NCBI RefSeq assembly: GCF_008728635.1
Contig: NZ_CP044285.1
Coordinates: forward strand, 868,001-932,000
DNA length: 64,000 bases
Direction of reading: 5' to 3'
Origin: Hymenobacter baengnokdamensis
Lineage (GTDB): Bacteria > Bacteroidota > Bacteroidia > Cytophagales > Hymenobacteraceae
Positions 20,048-28,502 of this stretch are shown here, piece after piece; the first letter of the stretch is position 1, and each line of letters begins with the position of its first letter. The notes under the pieces are model-generated. The model did no database searches, was not told the DNA's origin, and saw only the letters and a list, made by a program, of their open reading frames with translations. The position numbers were made by a program, and so were the translations under genes.

Positions 20048-20243
20048 ACCACGGATTAGCGCGGATTTAATCAGATTCCACGGATTTTGTGGACGGCACC
20101 GGTTCTGCACCGTACAAGCCGTTCCCAACAGTGGGTGGCATGAGCCGAATCGGGCGCACGGCCGGCAAGTCAGCGCGTTCAAAGCCGCCCAAAGCCGCCC
20201 ACAAAATCCGTGGAATCCGATTAAATCCGCGCTAATCCGTGGT
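20048..20243. repeat. 196-bp MITE-like element with 45-bp terminal inverted repeats
   Basis: Arms 20048-20092 and 20199-20243 match at 44 of 45 positions (core CCACGGATTAGCGCGGATTT). The 106-base interior has no convincing open frame. It separates the divergent glyS and phosphate transporter genes, so it may carry or insulate both promoters. The structure is that of a non-autonomous palindromic element. Target duplication is not evident. Confidence 0.85.
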
Positions 20244-20280
20244 CATAATTCGGTAACATGACGCTAGCATGATACCGGGT

Positions 20281-20288
20281 TAATTTTG
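20281..20288 (+). promoter_or_regulatory. Candidate -7 element for the phosphate transporter gene
   Basis: TAATTTTG fits TAnnTTTG and overlaps an in-frame GTG that could otherwise be read as the start. Transcription from here would begin after that GTG, which favours the ATG 30 bases further on. Confidence 0.45.
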
Positions 20289-20317
20289 TGCGCCGGTTTC
20301 CCACTCCGGCTCCCCTT

Positions 20318-21721
20318 ATGTTCGGACTTGAACCCCATGTGCTGCTGCTACTAGCCCTGTGCCTGCTGGCCGCTTGCGCGTTTGAATTTGTCAACGGCTT
20401 CCACGACACGGCCAATGCCGTGGCCACCGTCATCTACACCAACACGCTGCGGCCCTGGGTAGCCGTGGTCTGGTCGGCTTTCTGGAACTTTATCGGGGTT
20501 TTTGCCGGCGGTATCGGCGTCGCGATGGGCATTGTGTACCTGCTGCCCGTCGAAAGCCTGGTCGACCAAAATGTGTACCACGGCATTGCAATGGTGGGCG
20601 CGCTCATCGTGGCGGCCATTATCTGGAACGTGGGCACCTGGTACTACGGCATTCCGTCGTCGAGCTCACACGCGCTTATCGGCTCCATTCTCGGGGTAGG
20701 TATAGCGTTTTCGCTATTACCGGGTGGCAAGGGCGCGGCCGTGAACTGGAGCAAGGCCGGCGAAAGCGGCATGGCGCTGCTGCTCAGCCCCATCCTGGGC
20801 TTTAGCTTCACTATTCTGATGATGTTTCTGCTCAAGCGCTTCTCGCCGAGCAAAGCCCTTTTTAAGGAGCCGCACAAGCGCAAGCCGCCGCCCCTCTTTA
20901 TCCGCCTTACCCTCATTACTACCTGCACGCTGGTGAGCTTTTTTCACGGCTCTAATGATGGGCAGAAGGGCGTAGGACTTATCATGCTGATTCTCATTGG
21001 CATTGTGCCTATTCATTTTGCGCTCGACAATTCGAAGAATCCGCTTGACCTGCGCGACTCGCTTGCCAAAGTCGAATACGTCATCAAACGCGTGAACGCC
21101 GCCGAGCTAACCACCGCCGACCAGAAGCTGCTCACGGAAGTACGCGCCCAAACGGCCGACCTCGACCGGGTATTTGCAGGCAAGAATAAGGTGGAAGACC
21201 TGCCCACCAACGCGCGCTTCGAGATTCGGCGCGACATCCTGCTACTGGCCAACCGTGGCAAAAAACTCCTCGGCTCCGAGCATATCAGCCTCAGTACTGC
21301 CGACCGCAATACCTACGACGATGCCGTAAAAAGCATGAAGGGCTTTACCGATTACGCGCCCTGGCAGGTGCTGCTGATGGTATCACTTTCGCTGGCCTGC
21401 GGCACCATGATTGGCTGGCAGCGCATCGTTAAAACCATCGGCGAGCGCATTGGCAAAGAGCACCTCACCTACGCCCAGGGCGCCAGCTCCGAGCTCGTGG
21501 CGGCCGCGATGATTGGGGTAAGCACGCAGTTTGGCCTGCCCACCTCCACTACCCACGTGCTGACCTCGTCTATCGCCGGCTCGATGGTAGCCAGCCGCGG
21601 CGTTAAGAACATCAACCCCCAGATGGTGCGCAGCATCGCCCTGGCCTGGGTACTTACCCTACCCGTGACGATGGTGCTGGCCGGTGGCTTGTTCCTGCTT
21701 TTTCGCGCTATCAGCGGGTAA
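20318..21721 (+). CDS. Inorganic phosphate transporter, PiT family
   Basis: 467 residues from the ATG. It has the two PiT repeats: FVNGFHDTANAVAT near the N-terminus with GIPSSSSHALIG, and FFHGSNDGQKGVG with GLPTSTTHVLTSS near the C-terminus. A hydrophilic cytoplasmic insert of about 100 residues (about 250-350) splits the membrane halves. The protein should import phosphate with H+ or Na+. It is monocistronic, with its own terminator. Confidence 0.95.
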   Translation: MFGLEPHVLLLLALCLLAACAFEFVNGFHDTANAVATVIYTNTLRPWVAVVWSAFWNFIGVFAGGIGVAMGIVYLLPVESLVDQNVYHGIAMVGALIVAAIIWNVGTWYYGIPSSSSHALIGSILGVGIAFSLLPGGKGAAVNWSKAGESGMALLLSPILGFSFTILMMFLLKRFSPSKALFKEPHKRKPPPLFIRLTLITTCTLVSFFHGSNDGQKGVGLIMLILIGIVPIHFALDNSKNPLDLRDSLAKVEYVIKRVNAAELTTADQKLLTEVRAQTADLDRVFAGKNKVEDLPTNARFEIRRDILLLANRGKKLLGSEHISLSTADRNTYDDAVKSMKGFTDYAPWQVLLMVSLSLACGTMIGWQRIVKTIGERIGKEHLTYAQGASSELVAAAMIGVSTQFGLPTSTTHVLTSSIAGSMVASRGVKNINPQMVRSIALAWVLTLPVTMVLAGGLFLLFRAISG

Positions 21722-21762
21722 ATAGCTCAGCCACTGTGGCCCCAACCGGCGTTGTTTACCCC

Positions 21763-21794
21763 AAAAAGCCAACCCGGTTAGGGTTGGCTTTTTT
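21763..21794 (+). terminator. Intrinsic terminator of the phosphate transporter gene
   Basis: Stem AAAAAGCCAACC/GGTTGGCTTTTT with a short loop ends in a T-run about 40 bases after the stop. Confidence 0.9.
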
Positions 21795-21862
21795 GCTAGG
21801 TAACTTGGCTAAGTTTTTTCCCGATAACCTGGGAATAATCCCAGGTTCACCGAGTTATCAAC

Positions 21863-21897
21863 TTATCCACACTAAAAAACGCCTTTTTTGTGGATAA
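21863..21897. other. Inverted pair of perfect DnaA boxes
   Basis: TTATCCACA (21863-21871) and its complement TGTGGATAA (21889-21897) lie 17 bases apart. The plus-strand box is preceded by a TTATCAAC near-box. It lies about 1.3 kb from the main DnaA-box cluster, with two genes between, and could be an outlying part of the origin or a DnaA-responsive site. Confidence 0.65.
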
Positions 21898-21961
21898 CTC
21901 TTAACTTGCCAGGACAGATACTGGACAATGCCGGGAAGTTTCAGGCTTTCCGGCAGGTGGC

Positions 21962-22453
21962 CTATTTAGGCCACTGCACTTCCAGGTCGTCGTTGATGAA
22001 GACGCCAAAGTTGACAAACTGCAACTGGCCCTCTTCGAAGTACATATCAATCATCGACTTTTCGTAGGAGAGCCGAACCTCCCCGCCTTCCATGGTTTCG
22101 ATTTCGGGCGATGCCTGGCCGTTGCGCTGCATAAGGGCCTTAATCTGATCGAGCGGCCGGCCGTGAATAGCTTCGCCAAACAAGCGCAGGTTGGGATTAT
22201 CCGTCTCAATGCAGCTCAGGCGGAAGTCGTCCTCGCGGTCGAAATACAGCGAAAGTAAGTGGTCGTCTTCGTAGTAGTTCCAGGCCTGGTGCTCAAATTC
22301 GTCTTCGTCTTCCGACTCATCGATTTCCTCGGGCTCGCCCACCAGGGTGCGCACTTCGTCCATGGTAGTGCCGAAGCGCAAAGGGCCCATGCCGGTGCCC
22401 AGGATAATTTCGTTTTCCTCGATGCTGCTGGGAGTGGTGCTAGGGGTGCTCAT
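21962..22453 (-). CDS. Conserved hypothetical protein, acidic
   Basis: 163 residues from the ATG chosen; an upstream start nine codons earlier is possible. I do not recognise a named family. The N-terminal motif GTGMGPLRFGTTMDEVRTLV resembles a phrase seen in many small bacterial proteins that bind or neutralise partners. An Asp/Glu-rich strip (EEIDESEDEDEFE) follows, then alternating strands. There is no signal peptide or membrane segment. It lies between DnaA-box sites, on the same strand as the DUF4385 gene. Confidence 0.65.
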   Translation of the reverse strand: MSTPSTTPSSIEENEIILGTGMGPLRFGTTMDEVRTLVGEPEEIDESEDEDEFEHQAWNYYEDDHLLSLYFDREDDFRLSCIETDNPNLRLFGEAIHGRPLDQIKALMQRNGQASPEIETMEGGEVRLSYEKSMIDMYFEEGQLQFVNFGVFINDDLEVQWPK

Positions 22454-22501
22454 GCGTATAGGATGTTGAAGTTGGTGCAAAGGTAGCCCGTTGGGCAGTG
22501 A

Positions 22502-22996
22502 CTACTTCCCGTATCGGGCCTCGAAGGCGGCTTTCTGACGCTGATACTCGGGCTGGGCTTTCGCCTCGTCCCACTTCTGCTTAAAAATAGCGGCGGCTTC
22601 TACTTTATCCGCATCGGGCCGGGCGGTGCGGGGTAGCTCGGGGCGGCCGTGGGCCCCGCTCTGGCCTTTTTTATCGGCCGGCACGGGGCCCGCGTACTTT
22701 TTACCGCCGGTATGATTGGCATAGCGCCGGGCGCGGGTAAAGCCCATCTGCAAAAACTTGCGGGCCATGTCAGCCCCCACAAAGTCGTCATTCTGCAAAT
22801 AAGCCTCGAAGAGCGCCCAAATGGCCGCCGCCGACGCCCGGGCCGCGGCGGCATCCTTGAAGCGCCAGTGCGGCAGGATTTCGCCCTTGTAAGGCTGCAC
22901 CAGCAGCACGCCCTGCTCCCCCCTGCCCACCCGGTACAGCTCGGGGTGCGCCCGGAAGTCGGTGCGCGTAAAATCCAGGTTGTAGTCGAAAGGCAT
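22502..22996 (-). CDS. DUF4385 family protein
   Basis: 164 residues matching DUF4385 over its full length: it opens with FDYNLDFTRTDFRAHPELYRVG, has VQPYKGEILPHWRFKD, then DFVGADMARKFLQMGFTRAR and the Lys-rich NHTGGKKYAG. The family's function is unknown. The C-terminal third is basic and low in complexity. Its start faces the origin candidate. It reads leftward towards the acidic hypothetical gene 48 bases away. Confidence 0.8.
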   Translation of the reverse strand: MPFDYNLDFTRTDFRAHPELYRVGRGEQGVLLVQPYKGEILPHWRFKDAAAARASAAAIWALFEAYLQNDDFVGADMARKFLQMGFTRARRYANHTGGKKYAGPVPADKKGQSGAHGRPELPRTARPDADKVEAAAIFKQKWDEAKAQPEYQRQKAAFEARYGK

Positions 22997-23106
22997 GCGC
23001 TCGTTTTGCGGGTTCGGCTTTTTTCAACGGCAGCCGGCCGGGCCGGGTTGAGGTGGCTTCTTGAACGAAAGCTTTGGCCGGCCGAAGTTTTCCACAAGTT
23101 TAAAAG

Positions 23107-23588
23107 ATGAATTAATTTCTTTTTAAAAAATCCTTTTTGTTTTCATCCATCAGGGCAGTGGATAAGTGGATAAGCCCGGTGAGTTGTCCACAGCGTGGAT
23201 AACCGGTGGGTAACTCCGGACTTATACAGTGGGTATTCACAGGCAGTGTGTATATCATTTAACTGTTTATGAGATATTTATCCTAGTTATTCACTATTCA
23301 CACGGGTTATCCACGAATTCACAATCCACAGGGTAGGCCCCGTGTGAATAGTGTTTGTGAGCCCGCCGAGTTATCAACGCTTATCCACAGCGCGGCTTAG
23401 CTGCCAGCCGACCCGGATTACCAAAAAAACTTGTGCTCATTTTATCCACCAGTGCCGGGGAGCTTTCCCCACACTTTTCCACAGAAAAGCGCCCGGCTAC
23501 CACCCGGCGTGGATAACCCGGTGGATAACTCGTGCATAAATGGTGAAAGCCAGCCTCAGTAACTGCAAACGCAGCTTAGTTATCCACC
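23107..23588. other. Candidate chromosomal replication origin (oriC)
   Basis: Nine TTATCCAC cores in both orientations start at 23157, 23165, 23194, 23307, 23381, 23442, 23508, 23520 and 23580; the one at 23381 is the perfect TTATCCACA. Near-matches (TTGTCCACA, TTATTCACT, CTATTCACA twice, TTATCAACG, TTTTCCACA) fill the gaps. An A/T-rich block at 23107-23143 and a second at 23245-23300 are candidate unwinding elements. The region is non-coding. mnmG, a classical origin neighbour, lies about 3 kb to the right. Confidence 0.8.
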
Positions 23589-23599
23589 GCTACCAACTA

Positions 23600-23633
23600 A
23601 AAACGGTCTCAACCCGTGGATTGAGACCGTTTA
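23600..23633 (-). terminator. Intrinsic terminator of the Ig-like lipoprotein gene
   Basis: A perfect stem AAACGGTCTCAA/TTGAGACCGTTT with an 8-base loop lies about 50 bases past the stop of the leftward gene. It would shield the origin region from its transcription. Confidence 0.8.
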
Positions 23634-23683
23634 GGCCCAGCCAGTGCTGGTTGGCGGCTGGGCAGCCAGGCGCAAGCCGCTGT

Positions 23684-25390
23684 TTAAAAGCTCAGCTTTT
23701 CTTCGGCTTCCCAGCCGGCGCGTACTTCCAGCAGTTTGGGGTAGAGAAACACCGGCTCGGCCGGCAGGAGCAGCTTGGGGTCGCCGCCCCGCCAGTGGCC
23801 GTCGCCATCCTGGTCGATGAGCACGCGCAGGCGGTACTTGCCGGGAGCCAGGTGGTCGAAGCGGTACGTGCCGCGCGGGTTGTGCAGCTGCGCCACCAGC
23901 AAAAACTTCTCATCGAGCAGCTGCAAGTCAAACGACTTCACGCTGGTTTGGATGGGGCCGGTAATTACCCCGCTGGGGTCCTGCTCTACTACCGGCAGAC
24001 GCACCGCCCGCTTCAGGCCCAGCGACTGCCCGGTGATGGCCAGAATAGCCGTAGTATCCAGTCGAATTTCTATGTACTTCAGTGCTTTGGTATCTATATT
24101 AACCACCAGCTCGGTGCGGTTCGGGCTGAGCGTGGCCTCGGCGGGCACGCGCAACGGGTGGCTTTTAACCGAGTCTTCGGTGAGCGTGCCGGGGGCTTTA
24201 CCAGCCACCAGCTGCACCGGCACCGGAAAGCGGAATCTCAGCTGGCCCTGCCGGTACACCGTGCGCGGGTTGCCGGCCAGCGTAGTGCCGGCCACGGCCT
24301 GCTTTTTGCCAGTCGCCGTCGGCACCGGAAAGCGAATGTTCAGGGTATCGCGGTGCTCGTTGCCCACGCTGTCGGCAGTAGCCAGCAGGTAGCGCCCATC
24401 GCTAATAGCAGGAGTTTTATATATAACCAGGGTATGCCCGAAGTCGGCCAGCTGGGTAGCGGCCTGTACGGCGGCCGTGGCCGCCGCATCTGCCGGGACC
24501 AGCGGCGCCAGGGTAGCCGTGCGCAGGCCTTCGTTGAACTGTATGCGCACCTGCGTGGCAGTCGATTCGATACCCGTTCGCCGGGGCGGCAGGCGGTCGG
24601 GCCGCACCAGCTTCAGCACGCGGGGTGCGGTGGTATCGCTTACCAGGAGCGGCGCGGGCAGGTAGGCGATTTTCTCGCCGTCGTCGAAGCGGTTATTATT
24701 GTTTTTATCCGTCCAGGCATATACCCGGTAGGGCGCTACGCGAATAAAACGGAGCTGAAACTGCCCTTTATCGTCGGTGCGGGTAAGGTAGTAGGGCTGG
24801 CCGCGGCGCACGGTCACGGTATCGCTGGTGCGATAGAGACCCACCACTACGTCGTTGGCCGGGCGGCCCGTAAGCAGGTCCGATACACTACCGCGCACCG
24901 CGCCCGAATCGAGGGTGGCGCCGGTGCTGAAGCTCAGGGCCTGGTATTTGGCGGGCTGGCTTTCCGTCGCATCCGAGATGGCCTTGCGGAAGTTAAACGA
25001 ATACGTAGTATTGGCTTCCAGCGGTTTTTTGAACAGCAGCGATACGGCGTCGCGGTCGGTACGCACCGAGTACGAGTTGTCGGGCCGCAGCTGGGGCGTA
25101 ATAAGCAGATTCTTAGTCAAGTCCTTTACCTGAATCGGCTCCGAAAACGTGAGGCGGATAAACTGTTGCTTCACGTTGCGGGCGGCGCTGTCGGGCGAGG
25201 TGGCAATGAGCCGCGGCGGCGTTTTATCGCGCGGGCCGCCCTGCGGCGAGCTGATGGCCGCGCAGCTGCCCAGGCCCAGCAGCAGGGTCAGCGCCAGTAG
25301 TGCTTCGGCTCCCCGGCTCCGCCGGCCGGCCCGTGCTTTTGATTTACTAATCAACAAAAAATAAAAAGCAGCGCGAAAACTCATCGGCAA
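23684..25390 (-). CDS. Ig-like (Big_5) domain lipoprotein
   Basis: 568 residues. A signal segment (LLALTLLLGLGSC) ends in a lipobox with Cys at residue 43, so the protein is probably an outer-membrane lipoprotein. A Big_5 Ig-like domain follows at about 55-155 (TPPRLIATSPDSAA, FSEPI). The middle and C-terminal parts carry carboxypeptidase-regulatory-like segments (GQFQLRFIRVAPYRVYAW; GTYRFDHLAPGKYRLRVLID) that include DKNNNNRFDDG and DQDGDGHWRGGD, each resembling a small calcium-loop. The family is widespread in Bacteroidota without a proven role. Confidence 0.88.
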   Translation of the reverse strand: MPMSFRAAFYFLLISKSKARAGRRSRGAEALLALTLLLGLGSCAAISSPQGGPRDKTPPRLIATSPDSAARNVKQQFIRLTFSEPIQVKDLTKNLLITPQLRPDNSYSVRTDRDAVSLLFKKPLEANTTYSFNFRKAISDATESQPAKYQALSFSTGATLDSGAVRGSVSDLLTGRPANDVVVGLYRTSDTVTVRRGQPYYLTRTDDKGQFQLRFIRVAPYRVYAWTDKNNNNRFDDGEKIAYLPAPLLVSDTTAPRVLKLVRPDRLPPRRTGIESTATQVRIQFNEGLRTATLAPLVPADAAATAAVQAATQLADFGHTLVIYKTPAISDGRYLLATADSVGNEHRDTLNIRFPVPTATGKKQAVAGTTLAGNPRTVYRQGQLRFRFPVPVQLVAGKAPGTLTEDSVKSHPLRVPAEATLSPNRTELVVNIDTKALKYIEIRLDTTAILAITGQSLGLKRAVRLPVVEQDPSGVITGPIQTSVKSFDLQLLDEKFLLVAQLHNPRGTYRFDHLAPGKYRLRVLIDQDGDGHWRGGDPKLLLPAEPVFLYPKLLEVRAGWEAEEKLSF

Positions 25391-25439
25391 TATAGCGGCG
25401 GAAAAACTCGGTAAAAATAGGCCGCTTCCGGTGAGCCGG

Positions 25440-26375
25440 CTAGCTGGCGGCGGGCAGAGTCCGCTCGGCTACGTAGAGCAAGCTCGAATATTGCCCGCCG
25501 TGCTGGGCCGCGTACTGGTTAGACCGATACCCCGCTTTGAGCACGGCCAGCGGCCCCCCGCCCCGCTCGGCCGGCAGGTTGCGCTCGCTTAGCATACTTA
25601 CATAATACGCATCCAGGGAAAGCGGCACGGTCTGGCTGATGCGCAGCCCGTGCCGGCTCAGCAGCGCCTGCATAGTAGCCGGCACAAAATGGTAGAGGTG
25701 GCGCGGCACATCGTACGCAGCCCAGTCCTGGCGATAGTGCTGCGCATCCAGGCTTTCGGGATTGGGCACGGCCACCAGCAGCCGGCCCCCCGGCTTCAGG
25801 GCCGCCAATAGCTGGCGAAGGGTTTCGTTGAGCAGATGCACGTGCTCCAGCACGTGCCACAGCGTTATCACCTCGAAACTGGCGGCGGGTAAGGTGGCGA
25901 GCGCCGAAGCATCCAGAATAGGCTGGCCCACGCGGGAAGCGGCATCCAGCCGCGCCCGCGGGTTGGGTTCGATACCCGTTACCTGCCAGCCGGCGCTTTT
26001 GGCCCGGGCCAGAAAATGCCCCGTACCGCAGCCGTAGTCGAGCAGCCGGCCCACCTGCCCGCCATTGAGCTTCGTGATAAGCGCCACCTTGCGGCGAACC
26101 GTGAAAAAGCGAGCCGCCTTATATACCCGGTTTACTATACCCTGCGCTTTGCTGTTGTGCGAAACGTACGCATCTGACTCATAGTAGCGCCCAATGTGCG
26201 CGGCCGTGGGGCGGGGGTTGGTAAACTGCAGGCCGCAGCCACCGCATTGCTGAATGGTAAACGTTTCCTGGCTCACCGATTTGTCCTGGACCTGAAGCCG
26301 GGCCTGCAAATCGGGGCTGGAGCATACCGGGCATTTACCTAATAACTCGCTGGTATTGAGAGATTCTAACGGCAC
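25440..26375 (-). CDS. Class I SAM-dependent methyltransferase with N-terminal zinc ribbon
   Basis: 311 residues. Two CxxC pairs (CPVC near 15-18 and CGGC near 44-47) form a zinc-ribbon-like head. The Rossmann core starts at LLDYGCGTGHFL (about 112-123) with the acidic ligand in VTGIEPNP. LWHVLEHV and LKPGGRLLVAVPNP are the expected motifs IV and V. The layout matches methyltransferases acting on cell-surface sugars or lipids. The substrate is not deducible. It ends 49 bases before the Ig-like lipoprotein gene's start and shares its direction. Confidence 0.88.
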   Translation of the reverse strand: MPLESLNTSELLGKCPVCSSPDLQARLQVQDKSVSQETFTIQQCGGCGLQFTNPRPTAAHIGRYYESDAYVSHNSKAQGIVNRVYKAARFFTVRRKVALITKLNGGQVGRLLDYGCGTGHFLARAKSAGWQVTGIEPNPRARLDAASRVGQPILDASALATLPAASFEVITLWHVLEHVHLLNETLRQLLAALKPGGRLLVAVPNPESLDAQHYRQDWAAYDVPRHLYHFVPATMQALLSRHGLRISQTVPLSLDAYYVSMLSERNLPAERGGGPLAVLKAGYRSNQYAAQHGGQYSSLLYVAERTLPAAS

Positions 26376-26429
26376 AATAACGAAAAAAGTAGCGCGGCAA
26401 AGTTCGCAGTATTTGGACGATTGCGAAGC

Positions 26430-28298
26430 CTACCGGCCCAGATAGACCATCAACACCGAGACGTCGGCCGGGCTCACGCCGCTGATGCGCGAAGCCTGCC
26501 CCAACGTTTCGGGCTGAATCTTAAGTAGTTTCTCGCGGGCCTCGTGGCTGAGCGCGGGCATAGCCCCGTAGTTGAGCCGGCCCTGAATCACGAAGTTTTC
26601 CAGCTCGCGCATACGCTGGGCCTGCTGCTGCTCCTTCTGCAAATACGTCTCGTACTTGGTTTGGATGATAGCCTGCTCCTGCGCTTCGACGCTGAAGGCC
26701 GCCAGCTTTTCGGCCAGCGCGGGCAAAGCGGCTGCCAAAGCCGGAAGCTCAATAGTAGGCCGGCGCAACAAATTGAGAGCCCGGGTTTTTTCGTGAATCT
26801 CGGCCGAGCCGTGCTCGGCTAAAAACCCGTTGATGGCGGCCGGCTCAATGCCGAAGCCCTGCAGTACGTCCAGCACGGCGGCCGTGTCAGCTTCTTTCTG
26901 GCGCACGCGCGCCAGGCGCTCGTCGCTGGCCAGGCCCAGGGCGTGGCCCAGCGGCGTCAGGCGCAGGTCGGCATTATCCTGGCGCAAAAGGATGCGGTGC
27001 TCGGCGCGGCTTGTAAACATGCGGTAAGGCTCGTCGGTGCCTTTGTTGATAAGGTCGTCGATGAGCACCCCAATGTAGGCCTCGTCGCGCCGCAGCGTAA
27101 AGGCCGGCTTGTCGTGGGCACGCTGGTGGGCGTTGATGCCCGCCATCAGGCCCTGGCAGGCCGCTTCCTCGTAGCCGGTAGTGCCATTGATTTGGCCGGC
27201 CAGCCAGAGGTTGCGCACGGGCTTGGTTTCGAGGGTGCTGGTGAGCTGCGTGGGCGGAAAGAAGTCGTACTCAATCGCGTAGCCCGGCCGAAACATCTTG
27301 GCCTTCTCGAAGCCCGCAATTTCGCGCAGGGCCCGGTACTGCACATCTTCGGGCAGCGAGCTGCTGAAGCCGTTCACGTAGCATTCGACGGTGCTCCAGC
27401 CTTCGGGCTCCACAAAAATCTGGTGCCGGTCCTTGTCGGCAAAGCGGTTGATTTTGTCTTCCACGCTCGGGCAGTAGCGCGGCCCCAGGCCCTTGATGCG
27501 CCCCTGAAACATGGGCGACTTCTCAAACCCTTCGCGCAGAATGTCATGCACCCGCTCGTTAGTATACGTGATATAGCACGGGCGCTGGCCCGTGAGCGGC
27601 GGCGTGTCGAGGTACGAAAAGCGACTGGGGTTGGCGTCGCCGTCCTGCACTTCCATCTTCGAGTAGTCGAGCGAGCGGCCATCGACGCGGGGCGGCGTGC
27701 CGGTTTTCATGCGCCCGGCCTCAAAGCCCAGCTCCACAAGCTGCTCGGTGATGCCCCGGCTGTTTTTCTCAGCGGCGCGGCCACCCCCGAAGTTCTTTTC
27801 GCCAATGTGAATCAGGCCATTAAGAAAGGTGCCGTTGGTAAGCACCACCGTTTTGCTCCGAAACTCAATGCCCAGTGCGGTGCGAATGCCCACGCAGACG
27901 TCGTTCTCCACAATAAGCCCAGTCACGGCTTCCTGCCAGAAATCGACGTTCGGAATCTGCTCCAGCGTCAGGCGCCACGCTTCGGCAAAGCGCATGCGGT
28001 CGCTTTGGGCGCGCGGGCTCCACATGGCGGGGCCTTTCGAGCGGTTCAGCATCCGAAACTGAATCATGGTGCGGTCGGTAATGATACCCGACTGGCCACC
28101 CAGGGCGTCTATCTCGCGCACTATCTGGCCTTTGGCCACACCGCCCATGGCAGGGTTGCACGACATCTGGGCGATGGTGTTCAGGTTCATCGTTACCAGC
28201 AGCACCTGCGAGCCGAGGTTGGCAGCCGCGGCGGCTGCTTCGCAGCCCGCGTGGCCCGCGCCCACCACAATGAGGTCGTATTCAGTATCGGAGAACAT
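26430..28298 (-). CDS. mnmG: tRNA uridine-5-carboxymethylaminomethyl modification enzyme MnmG (GidA)
   Basis: FAD-dependent partner of MnmE that builds cmnm5U34 in tRNA. The N-terminal dinucleotide-binding motif VVGAGHAGCEAA is at about residues 11-22. Family signatures CNPAMGGVAKG and GRAAEKNSRG are present, as is the C-terminal helical domain with NYGAMPALSHEAREKL. At 622 residues it is full length. mnmG sits beside oriC in many bacteria, which supports the origin call about 3 kb to its left. Confidence 0.97.
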   Translation of the reverse strand: MFSDTEYDLIVVGAGHAGCEAAAAAANLGSQVLLVTMNLNTIAQMSCNPAMGGVAKGQIVREIDALGGQSGIITDRTMIQFRMLNRSKGPAMWSPRAQSDRMRFAEAWRLTLEQIPNVDFWQEAVTGLIVENDVCVGIRTALGIEFRSKTVVLTNGTFLNGLIHIGEKNFGGGRAAEKNSRGITEQLVELGFEAGRMKTGTPPRVDGRSLDYSKMEVQDGDANPSRFSYLDTPPLTGQRPCYITYTNERVHDILREGFEKSPMFQGRIKGLGPRYCPSVEDKINRFADKDRHQIFVEPEGWSTVECYVNGFSSSLPEDVQYRALREIAGFEKAKMFRPGYAIEYDFFPPTQLTSTLETKPVRNLWLAGQINGTTGYEEAACQGLMAGINAHQRAHDKPAFTLRRDEAYIGVLIDDLINKGTDEPYRMFTSRAEHRILLRQDNADLRLTPLGHALGLASDERLARVRQKEADTAAVLDVLQGFGIEPAAINGFLAEHGSAEIHEKTRALNLLRRPTIELPALAAALPALAEKLAAFSVEAQEQAIIQTKYETYLQKEQQQAQRMRELENFVIQGRLNYGAMPALSHEAREKLLKIQPETLGQASRISGVSPADVSVLMVYLGR

Positions 28299-28478
28299 AG
28301 GAGCTAGCGCTAAAAATTGCCTGATAGAACAATTGCTCCTCAGGACAACAAAAACAGGCTACAAAGTTCGTTATAAAATGGCTAGCTGCCGGTTGCTGTA
28401 AAACGGAGTGGCGCTTTTCTGGGTGAGCGAGCAACTCGTTCAATGCCAAAGGGAGCGGTATTCTATTCTACAAGTAAA

Positions 28479-28502
28479 AATTAATATATAAAAATATTAA
28501 TT
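28479..28502. other. AT-rich dyad at the end of the arginyltransferase-like gene
   Basis: AATTAATAT and ATATTAATT are exact 9-base complements 6 bases apart, overlapping the stop codon of the leftward gene. It is a possible low-GC terminator; there is no clear T-run. Confidence 0.35.

Noticed and set aside
20033..20182. N-terminal extension of glyS by 50 codons
   Set aside because: These codons fall inside the inverted-repeat element and do not resemble glycyl-tRNA synthetases.
23157..23588. CRISPR-like array of short repeats
   Set aside because: The repeated units are 9-mers in both orientations with irregular spacing, as for DnaA boxes, not 25-40-bp direct repeats with even spacers. No cas gene is present in the window.
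23540..25300. Open frame of 586 codons on the plus strand
   Set aside because: Antisense to the Ig-like lipoprotein gene, which has a lipobox and domain motifs. No motif in the plus frame.
26943..28307. Open frame of 454 codons on the plus strand
   Set aside because: Antisense to mnmG, which has intact FAD-binding and family motifs.
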